Assembly: GCA_946479805.1 (NCBI GenBank)
Contig: CAMLHP010000146.1
Coordinates: 1 to 5,250, forward strand
Length of the DNA stretch: 5,250 nucleotides
DNA from: an uncultured Gemmatimonadota bacterium
GTDB taxonomy: Bacteria; Gemmatimonadota; Gemmatimonadetes; Gemmatimonadales; GWC2-71-9
Direction: 5' to 3'
Below the pieces are notes generated by a model. It saw only the letters and a list, made by a program, of their open reading frames with translations. It made no database searches and was not told where the DNA came from. Position 1 is the stretch's first letter, and each line of letters starts with the position of its first letter. Both the position numbers and the translations under genes were made by a program. Shown in pieces: positions 1 to 5,250 of the stretch.

Positions 1-11
1 CTCCAGCCGGG

Positions 12-902
12 TCACGATCGGCCGAAGATGGTGGACAGGAAGCCCGGCTTCTTCTCGCCCTGATCCCGTGCGGCAGTGCAGAAGTCGGTGGTGAACTCGT
101 CCACCGTGGAAGGACGGACCGACAAGTCCCGCGCCAGCCCGCGCATCACCACCGCCTCCAGCTGGGGCGAGAAGCGGAGGCCGCGAACGGCCTGATTGAG
201 CGGAATCGGTTCCATGCTTAGTAGTTGCTGGAACAACTCTCGCGGGCTCTTGCCGGGGAAGGGAAGTACCCCTGTCAGGAGGGAGTAGGCGATCGTGGCC
301 AGGCTGTAAACGTCTGCCTGCTCACCCACCAGTTCGCCTGAAAGCGTCTCCGGGGCCACGTACTGGATGGTGCCCACGAAGAAGCCGGCCCGCGTCAGCC
401 GCTCCTCGGGCGCCACTTCGGAGTCGCGGGCGATCCCGAAGTCCAGCAGCTTGGCTTCCTGGGTTGCCGGGTTGTACATGATGTTGGCCGGCTTCAGGTC
501 GCGGTGGATGATCCCCACCGCGTGGGACGCAGTCAGCGCGGCGCCTATCTGTTCGACGATATTGGCGGCCACGGCGGGGGCCAGGTTCCCGGCTCGCTGG
601 ACGAAGTTTGCCAGCGGCTCCCCTTCGGCCCACTCCAGGGCGAGGTAGTGGATCCCGTCGTCCTCGCCGTTGTCGAAGGTCCGGATGATCTTGGGATGGC
701 TGACGCGCTTGCCGAACTCCGCCTCGCGGTGGAAGCGCTTGACGGCCACCGGATCCTGGGCCAGCCGGGGGCGCAGCACCTTGACCGCGGCAGTGCCGCG
801 CTCGGGATGCTCCGCCCGGTAGACGGTAGCCGTGCCCCCTTCGCCGATGTGCCGGACAAGCCGGTAACCGGCGATGGTTCGACCCAGATGGTTCTCGCTC
901 AT
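12..902 (-). CDS. Soluble Hanks-type (PknB-like) serine/threonine protein kinase, catalytic domain only
   Basis: The 296-residue product is predicted to move the gamma-phosphate of ATP to Ser/Thr of unknown cytoplasmic targets. Visible motifs are the glycine loop GEGGTATVY (20-28), the ATP lysine in AVKV (K41), a probable helix-C glutamate (E60), the catalytic loop HRDLKPAN (133-140, base D135), DFG (154-156), an activation segment with T170 and T178, and APE (183-185). It is an RD kinase and looks catalytically complete. The kinase fold fills roughly residues 13-272, followed by a short basic tail ending KKPGFLSTIFGRS. There is no transmembrane helix, PASTA or other sensor domain, unlike classical PknB, so it should be cytosolic. 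The frame stays open upstream to 1037, but that extension would run over the whole intergenic region and has no kinase-like sequence. MSENHLG at 902 fits the family N-terminus. No Shine-Dalgarno is visible. It is divergent from the lipoprotein gene. The family call is secure and the substrate unknown. Confidence 0.93.
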   Translation of the reverse strand: MSENHLGRTIAGYRLVRHIGEGGTATVYRAEHPERGTAAVKVLRPRLAQDPVAVKRFHREAEFGKRVSHPKIIRTFDNGEDDGIHYLALEWAEGEPLANFVQRAGNLAPAVAANIVEQIGAALTASHAVGIIHRDLKPANIMYNPATQEAKLLDFGIARDSEVAPEERLTRAGFFVGTIQYVAPETLSGELVGEQADVYSLATIAYSLLTGVLPFPGKSPRELFQQLLSMEPIPLNQAVRGLRFSPQLEAVVMRGLARDLSVRPSTVDEFTTDFCTAARDQGEKKPGFLSTIFGRS

Positions 903-908
903 CGGTGG

Positions 909-924
909 CCAAGCTAAGGCTTGG
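909..924. repeat. Small perfect inverted repeat (6-bp stem, 4-nt loop) just upstream of the kinase start
   Basis: CCAAGC-TAAG-GCTTGG forms a perfect 6-bp stem with a 4-nt loop. It lies 6 bp upstream of the kinase ATG and covers the candidate kinase -10 hexamer. It could be a regulator half-site pair or an RNA hairpin, or it may be chance. A 6-bp stem is not statistically striking on its own. Confidence 0.35.
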
Positions 925-939
925 AGGAAGCGCCAGCAA
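911..939 (-). promoter_or_regulatory. Candidate promoter of the kinase gene, possibly leaderless
   Basis: Read on the minus strand, TTGCTG (934-939) is followed after 17 bp by TAGCTT (911-916). Each hexamer matches the sigma70 consensus at only 3 of 6 positions, though these include TTG of the -35 and T, A and final T of the -10. Only 8 bp separate the -10 from the kinase ATG, so transcription would begin within a few bases of the start codon. That agrees with the absence of a Shine-Dalgarno. The match is weak and is offered as a candidate only. Confidence 0.25.
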
Positions 940-952
940 GCGCGCACTCGGC

Positions 953-982
953 TTGACGCCCCCGGTTCCGGCGCGGTAGTGT
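953..982 (+). promoter_or_regulatory. Probable sigma70-type promoter of the lipoprotein gene
   Basis: TTGACG (953-958, 5 of 6 to the -35 consensus) is followed after 18 bp by TAGTGT (977-982, 3 of 6 to TATAAT, keeping the key T, A and last T). Transcription would start near 989-991, giving a leader of about 45 nt before the ATG at 1036. It is the best promoter-like pair in the divergent region. As the gap to polA is short, it may also supply polA mRNA by read-through. Confidence 0.5.
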
Positions 983-1024
983 TTGGCTGCCCACCTGGTG
1001 GCCGCGCGCCCTTCCCATTGTTCC

Positions 1025-1028
1025 AGGA
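1025..1028 (+). promoter_or_regulatory. Ribosome binding site of the lipoprotein gene
   Basis: AGGA lies 7 nt before the ATG at 1036. This spacing is good and supports that start over the in-frame upstream ATG at 874, which would overlap the kinase gene and hide the signal peptide. Confidence 0.55.
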
Positions 1029-1035
1029 CGAACGC

Positions 1036-2379
1036 ATGCCTCGTTTCTGCTTCGCGCTGCTCGCTGCCGGACTGCTCGCGGGCTGCGGGTCCTGGTCCCG
1101 CGTCGGGTCCGAGGACCAGCGTCCGGCGAGTGAAGAGCTGACGGATATTCTCGATACCCGCGCCCTTTACGACCGCATCGGCCGGCTTTCGGGCGATGAA
1201 CCGCTTCCCTTCATCGGCGAAGTGGCGTTTGCCGCCAGCACCGGCGACTCGGTCCTGGCGCTTCTGGGCCTTTCGATCCAGAACCGCGCGCTCAGTTTTC
1301 AGCGCGAGGGCGACGGCTTCGTGGCCCGCTATCACATCGACGTCAGCTTTGCCCCAGCCACCGGCGTTCCAGTCACGCTCCGGCGGGACGAGGTAGTGCG
1401 TGTAGGGTCGTTCCAGGAGACCCAGCGCAGCGACGAGAGCATCATCTTCCAGCAGGCATTCACCCTGCCGGCCGGTACCTACCAGCTCTCGGTGTCGCTG
1501 CGGGATCCCGCCAGTGGCAGCAGTTCGACGGCAGAGAAGTCAGTTGAGGCTCCCGACTTCATGCCCGGCACCACCACGGCTCCCATTCTGGCCTACGAGG
1601 CCCGTGGCCGCGGCCAGCTGGAGGACACGTTGGCGCTGGTGCTCAATCCCCGTGGCTCGGTGTTGTTCGGCGCCGACACGCTGCTGGCCTACATCGAGGG
1701 TTACGCATTCCCTGGTCCTGCCAGTGTTCCGCTCGAGATCAGGGACGAGCGTGACAGCGTGATCCTGCGCGACTCGCTCCGGTTCCAGGGTGGCTCTCCG
1801 GTCGAGAGCCAGGTGCTCAAGTTCCGGCCCGACAGCACCGCGCTGGGGGTCCTTCGCGTCGCCATCGGCACCGGGGCGGCCAGGCAGAGCAGCACCGCTC
1901 TGGTCTCCTTCTCCCACGCGTGGGTAGTGACCAACTATCTGGAGATGACCGAGCTGCTGCGCTACTTCGGCCATGAACGGATGCTCGACTCGATCCGCAA
2001 CGCCAGCTCGGCCGAGCGGCCGGAGCTGTGGTCGGTGTTCTGGAGGGAGTCGGATCCCGATCCGTCCACTCCCGAGAACGAGGCCATCAACAACTACTTC
2101 GCGCGGCTCACCATCGCCAACCAGCGCTTCCGGGGTGAGGGAGTTCCCGGCTGGCGGACCGACCGGGGCGAGGTGTTCATCACCCTCGGCGAGCCGGACG
2201 AGACCTTCGAGAATTCGCCGGGCCAGGTGGGTGGCCGGGTGCTGCGCTGGAACTACCTCAGCCTCAGGGCCAGCTTCTTCTTCGTCGACGAGACCAGCTT
2301 CGGCCGGTTTCGACTCGTGCCGTCGTCACGCTCCGAACTGGAGCGGATCAGGGCCAGGCTGAGGAGGATGCAGGGCTGA
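1036..2379 (+). CDS. GWxTD-domain lipoprotein of unknown function
   Basis: A 447-residue predicted lipoprotein. The N-terminus MPRF is followed by a short hydrophobic stretch and the lipobox LAGC, so signal peptidase II should cleave before C17 and the protein should be lipid-anchored outside the inner membrane, probably in the outer membrane of a diderm. Residues about 55-290 look beta-rich, alternating hydrophobic strands with DxSL-type turns, with no domain I can name. Residues about 295-430 match the GWxTD domain: an aromatic W..FW segment (332-336), DPDPSTPENEA (340-350), then GWRTD (372-376) and GEVFITLGEPDE (378-389). The C-terminus is an Arg-rich helix. The start is set by the lipobox and by AGGA 7 nt upstream. 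GWxTD proteins have no established biochemical role and are often encoded as lipoproteins in Gemmatimonadota, Acidobacteriota and Bacteroidota relatives. The TGA stop merges with the palindrome before polA. The domain call is firm and the function unknown. Confidence 0.88.
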   Translation: MPRFCFALLAAGLLAGCGSWSRVGSEDQRPASEELTDILDTRALYDRIGRLSGDEPLPFIGEVAFAASTGDSVLALLGLSIQNRALSFQREGDGFVARYHIDVSFAPATGVPVTLRRDEVVRVGSFQETQRSDESIIFQQAFTLPAGTYQLSVSLRDPASGSSSTAEKSVEAPDFMPGTTTAPILAYEARGRGQLEDTLALVLNPRGSVLFGADTLLAYIEGYAFPGPASVPLEIRDERDSVILRDSLRFQGGSPVESQVLKFRPDSTALGVLRVAIGTGAARQSSTALVSFSHAWVVTNYLEMTELLRYFGHERMLDSIRNASSAERPELWSVFWRESDPDPSTPENEAINNYFARLTIANQRFRGEGVPGWRTDRGEVFITLGEPDETFENSPGQVGGRVLRWNYLSLRASFFFVDETSFGRFRLVPSSRSELERIRARLRRMQG

Positions 2380-2405
2380 GCTGCAAGCTTCGAGCTGCGA
2401 GCTTC
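2378..2405. repeat. Two tandem 14-bp units at the lipoprotein stop codon
   Basis: The unit GAGCTGCRAGCTTC occurs twice head to tail (2378-2391 and 2392-2405). The copies differ only at 2385/2399 (A or G), and a partial GAG follows. The first copy starts at the second base of the lipoprotein TGA. These units make up most of the left arm of the larger palindrome. Confidence 0.75.
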
Positions 2406-2445
2406 GAGAGTCGACCTCGCAGCTTGCGGCTCGAGGCTCGTGGCT
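2379..2445. repeat. Long imperfect palindrome filling the lipoprotein-polA gap
   Basis: Arms 2379-2408 and 2416-2445 (30 nt each) face each other across a 7-nt loop, AGTCGAC. In plus-strand RNA, 28 of 30 positions can pair: 23 Watson-Crick and 5 G-U. The mismatches are 2404/2420 and 2385/2439. The inner 18-bp section has one mismatch and two wobbles. No T-run follows (the next bases are GTCCATTCCTTC), so it is not a textbook intrinsic terminator in this direction, and the other strand has none either. It starts in the lipoprotein TGA and ends 12 nt before the polA ATG. It may be a REP-like dispersed palindrome, an mRNA-stabilising or processing hairpin, or a weak attenuator between the two genes. 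The structure is seen directly; its role is inferred. Confidence 0.8.
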
Positions 2446-2457
2446 GTCCATTCCTTC

Positions 2458-5250
2458 ATGCCTGATCCACGCCCACATCTATACCTCATCGACGGCTACG
2501 CCCTCCTGTACCGGGCGTTCTTCGCCCTCATATCCCGGCCGCTCCGCAATTCGCGGGGCGAGAACACCTCGGCCGTGTGGGGCGTGGTCAACTTCCTCCT
2601 CCGGCTGCGCGAGAAGTACAAGCCCGACTACATCGGCTGGGTCCACGACATGGGCACGTCATTCCGGGAGGAGCGCTATCCGGAGTACAAGTCCACCCGT
2701 GAGAAGCTGGACGAGGAGCTTCAGGCCGACTTCGACCGGGCGGTGGAGCGCACCGGTGAGCTGCTGGCGGCGCTCGGCATTCCGCTTCTGGGCGTGCCCG
2801 GGTATGAAGCCGATGATGTAATCGGGACGCTGGCCACCCAGGCGGCGGGGCAGGGGCTCACCGCGGTGATTGTGTCCGGCGACAAGGACTTCTACCAGCT
2901 GATTGGACCCGGCGTAGCGCTGCTAAATCCGGGGCGGGGCGGCCCGGCCGGTGTGGACGAGACCTGGGTGGACGAGTCCAACGCATCGGAGCGCCTGGGC
3001 GTCCCTCCCTCGCAGGTGATCGACTACCTCGCCCTCGTGGGTGATTCCAGCGACAACGTGCCAGGTGTGAAGGGGATCGGCGCCAAGGGCGCCCAGCAGC
3101 TGCTCACCGAGCACGGCGATCTTGAGACCCTGCTGGCGCGCGCCGCCGACATCCCCGGCAAGCGTGCCCGCGAGGCGCTGCTCAGCCAGGCCGACAACGC
3201 CCGCCTTTCGCAGGAACTGGTCACCATCCAGCGCAACGTGCCGATTGCGCTCGATCTCGACGCGATGGCCCCGAGCGAACCCGACCGGAAGCGGCTGGTG
3301 GCATTGCTCAGCGAGCTGGAGTTCTACACCCTCGTGAAGCGGTTCGAGACGGCGGATGACCAGGCCAGTCAAGACGGACAAGGCGGCCAGGACGGTCAGG
3401 GTGGCTGTAATGTCATCGTGGTGGACAACGTGTCCGAACTGCCGGCGCTGGTGGAGCGGCTTCGGGCCGCGCCCATCGTCGCGCTTGACACCGAGACATC
3501 CTCGCTGGAGCCCCGCCGGGCCGACCTCATAGGGCTCTCCTTTGCCATCTCTCCGGCCGAAGCGTGGTACCTGCCCTTTGGCCACCGTGCTCCCGCAGCG
3601 ACGCTGATGGACGACGCGGACAGGCCCGCCACCGTCACCAACCTGCCGCCGCTGCTCGATCCCGCACTCGCTCCGGTCCGCGAGCTGCTGACCGATCCCG
3701 CGGTGCCCAAGGCCGGGCACAACATCAAGTACGATTGGCAGGTGTTGCGGCGCTCAGGGGTCGAGATCGCGGGAGTCGCCTACGACTCGATGCTGGCGAG
3801 CTTCGTGATCGATCCGGGCAAGCGCTCCCACGCCATCGACACGCTGGCGCTGGAGCACTTCGGCACCCGGATGACCACGTACCAGGAACTGGTGGGGAAG
3901 GGGAAGGCCGAGATCGCTTTTGCCGAGGTGTCGGTAACAAGCGCCGCTTCCTACTGCGGAGCCGACAGCGCCACCGTGCTGCAACTGCGCGATGCGATGG
4001 CGGACCAGCTCACCGCCACCGGGATGGAGCGGCTCCTGTCCGAGGTGGAGATGCCGCTGGTGCCGGTGCTGGTGGACATGGAGTGGGAAGGGATCCGAAT
4101 CGACCTGCCGCTCTTTGCCCAGCTGGCCCGGGAGCTGGGCGAAGACCTCGCTCGGCTCGAGCGCGAGATAGGCGAGATCGCCGGCGTGGAACTCAACATC
4201 AACTCCCCCCGCCAGCTGGCCCAGGTGCTGTTCGAGAAGGAAGGGATGCCGGTCCTGAAGAAGACCAAGTCCGGTCCCAGCACCGATGCCGACGTGCTGG
4301 AGCAGCTTGCCGACATGGGGCACACCCTGCCGAGGCGAATCCTGGAATACCGCGAACTGCAGAAGCTCAAGAGCACCTATGTCGACACGTTGCCCGCCAC
4401 GGTCAACCCGCAGACGGGACGGATCCACACCAGCTTCAACCAGACCGGCGCCGCAACCGGGCGGCTCTCGTCGAGCGACCCCAATCTCCAGAACATTCCC
4501 ATTCGCACGCCCAGGGGGGAGGCCATTCGCCGCGGGTTCATTCCCGCCGACGGCTGCGTCTTCCTGGTGGCGGACTATTCCCAGATCGAGCTGCGGCTGA
4601 TGGCGCACCTCTCGGGTGACGAGGCGTTCGTCGAGGCGTTCCGCCAGGGCGGCGACATCCACCGGCAGACAGCGTCGGTGATCTTCGGTGTTCCGGTGGC
4701 TGAGGTGACAGCGGAGATGCGGGGCCGGGCCAAGACCATCAACTTCGCCACCATCTACGGTCAGGGGGCGTTCTCACTGGCGCGGGCGCTGGGAATCCCG
4801 CAGGATGAGGCCAGAGCCTTCATCCAGGACTATTTCACCCGGTTCTCGGGAGTCAAGGCATTTCTCGCATCCCAGGTGGACCTGGCCCGGCAGCAGGGAT
4901 TCGTCGAGACCATTTCGGGCCGGCGCAGGTACATTCCGGAGATCAAGGACCGCAACTTCAATGTCCGTGCTTACGGAGAGCGGCTGGCGCAGAACTCGCC
5001 GCTTCAGGGCTCCGCCGCGGACCTCATCAAGCTGGCCATGTCGGCCATCCATCGCACGATCGCCGCTGAACGGCTCTCCAGCAGGATGCTGCTCCAGGTG
5101 CACGACGAGCTGGTTTTCGAAGTCCCCGGCCCGGAGGTCGACCGGATGAGCGCGCTGGTGCGCGAGTGCATGGAATCGGCCGCCCAGCTGCGGGTGCCGC
5201 TGGTGGTGGACATCGGCACCGGTCCCAACTGGCTCGACGCCAAACACTGA
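2458..5250 (+). CDS. polA: DNA polymerase I (5'-3' exonuclease, 3'-5' proofreading and polymerase domains)
   Basis: The 930-residue product (E. coli PolA has 928) replaces RNA primers and fills repair gaps in the cytoplasm. The 5' nuclease (about 5-295) keeps D12, D64, YKSTR (77-81), E117/D119/D120 in EADD, D142/D144 in GDKD, and the GDSSDNVPGVKGIG helix-hairpin-helix (195-208). A Gly/Gln/Asp linker (301-316) follows. The 3'-5' exonuclease (about 317-515) has DTE (D344, E346), HNIKYD (D426) and Y499/D503, so proofreading should be active. The polymerase domain (about 525-930) has motif A DYSQIELR (D706), motif B with R755, K759, F763 and Y767, Q850, and motif C HDE (882-884). ATG 2458 is preferred because MPDPRPHLYLIDGY fits the family N-terminus. 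An in-frame GTG at 2440 would add six residues but lies inside the palindrome arm. Neither start has a clear Shine-Dalgarno. It may be cotranscribed with the lipoprotein gene. The identity is certain; the start is less so. Confidence 0.98.
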   Translation: MPDPRPHLYLIDGYALLYRAFFALISRPLRNSRGENTSAVWGVVNFLLRLREKYKPDYIGWVHDMGTSFREERYPEYKSTREKLDEELQADFDRAVERTGELLAALGIPLLGVPGYEADDVIGTLATQAAGQGLTAVIVSGDKDFYQLIGPGVALLNPGRGGPAGVDETWVDESNASERLGVPPSQVIDYLALVGDSSDNVPGVKGIGAKGAQQLLTEHGDLETLLARAADIPGKRAREALLSQADNARLSQELVTIQRNVPIALDLDAMAPSEPDRKRLVALLSELEFYTLVKRFETADDQASQDGQGGQDGQGGCNVIVVDNVSELPALVERLRAAPIVALDTETSSLEPRRADLIGLSFAISPAEAWYLPFGHRAPAATLMDDADRPATVTNLPPLLDPALAPVRELLTDPAVPKAGHNIKYDWQVLRRSGVEIAGVAYDSMLASFVIDPGKRSHAIDTLALEHFGTRMTTYQELVGKGKAEIAFAEVSVTSAASYCGADSATVLQLRDAMADQLTATGMERLLSEVEMPLVPVLVDMEWEGIRIDLPLFAQLARELGEDLARLEREIGEIAGVELNINSPRQLAQVLFEKEGMPVLKKTKSGPSTDADVLEQLADMGHTLPRRILEYRELQKLKSTYVDTLPATVNPQTGRIHTSFNQTGAATGRLSSSDPNLQNIPIRTPRGEAIRRGFIPADGCVFLVADYSQIELRLMAHLSGDEAFVEAFRQGGDIHRQTASVIFGVPVAEVTAEMRGRAKTINFATIYGQGAFSLARALGIPQDEARAFIQDYFTRFSGVKAFLASQVDLARQQGFVETISGRRRYIPEIKDRNFNVRAYGERLAQNSPLQGSAADLIKLAMSAIHRTIAAERLSSRMLLQVHDELVFEVPGPEVDRMSALVRECMESAAQLRVPLVVDIGTGPNWLDAKH
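3370..3405 (+). repeat. In-frame 18-bp tandem repeat encoding the PolA interdomain linker
   Basis: Two adjacent 18-bp units (3370-3387 and 3388-3405) each encode QDGQGG, PolA residues 305-310 and 311-316. They differ at four bases, all synonymous third positions. The flexible linker joins the 5' nuclease to the proofreading domain, the junction where subtilisin cuts E. coli PolA to give the Klenow fragment. Confidence 0.8.

Noticed and set aside
874..1035. Longer lipoprotein start at 874 adding 54 residues
   Set aside because: It would overlap the kinase gene start and place the signal peptide and lipobox internally. The ATG at 1036 has AGGA 7 nt upstream and an immediate signal peptide.
903..1037. 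Longer kinase start at 1037 adding 45 residues
   Set aside because: The extension crosses the lipoprotein ATG and the whole promoter region, is rich in Pro, Gly and Arg, and lacks family similarity. The ATG at 902 fits kinase N-termini.
322..1335. 337-residue minus-strand open frame across the kinase and lipoprotein starts
   Set aside because: It is a shadow frame of high-GC genes, rich in Arg, Gly and Pro, with no motif, and it overlaps well-supported coding frames on both strands.
2424..2452. Dedicated polA promoter in the 78-bp gap
   Set aside because: The best pair (TTGCGG then TCCATT) lacks the essential A of the -10, and the hairpin occupies the region.
2379..2457. Classical Rho-independent terminator after the lipoprotein gene
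   Set aside because: The stem is strong but no T-run follows on either strand, so it is listed as a palindrome rather than a terminator.
2253..2489. 78-residue minus-strand open frame over the lipoprotein-polA junction
   Set aside because: Its middle is the translated palindrome (repetitive TLEARSSKLAAQ) and the rest is antisense to two real genes.
3564..4619. 351-residue plus-strand open frame inside polA
   Set aside because: It is an out-of-frame shadow of polA, which has intact motifs in the true frame throughout. The translation is Arg/Gly/His-rich with no domain.
3754..4662. 302-residue minus-strand open frame antisense to polA
   Set aside because: It is an antisense frame kept open by GC-rich codon bias, with no recognisable motif or ribosome site.

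Overview
The window carries three protein genes from a high-GC bacterium. Going left to right they are a small soluble Hanks-type Ser/Thr protein kinase on the minus strand (12-902), a GWxTD-domain lipoprotein on the plus strand (1036-2379), and a complete DNA polymerase I gene, polA (2458-5250). The polA stop codon is the last base of the window. GWxTD lipoproteins are known mainly from Gemmatimonadota, Acidobacteriota and the Bacteroidota/Ignavibacteria group. With the high GC and the PknB-like kinase, Gemmatimonadota or Acidobacteriota is the best guess. This is an inference from gene content, with no marker-gene support.

Layout: the kinase and the lipoprotein gene diverge from a 133-bp region (903-1035). 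That region holds a reasonable sigma70-type promoter for the lipoprotein gene, a weaker candidate promoter for the kinase that would give a nearly leaderless mRNA, and a 6-bp-stem hairpin over the kinase candidate -10. The lipoprotein gene and polA run in the same direction, 78 bp apart. Nearly all of that gap is one long imperfect palindrome (2379-2445), whose left arm contains two tandem 14-bp units. The palindrome begins inside the lipoprotein stop codon, ends 12 nt before the preferred polA ATG, and covers an alternative GTG start. It looks like a dispersed intergenic repeat or an RNA hairpin. It lacks the T-run of a classical terminator.

The genes do not form an obvious pathway. PolA is a housekeeping repair and Okazaki-fragment enzyme with all three domains and apparently all catalytic residues. 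The kinase has a full catalytic motif set but no membrane or sensor domain. The lipoprotein is an envelope protein of unknown function. I see no mobile element, CRISPR array, tRNA, rRNA or defence system. The most interesting non-coding signal is the palindrome upstream of polA. Smaller points are an in-frame peptide repeat in the PolA interdomain linker and a few lineage-type changes in PolA motifs.
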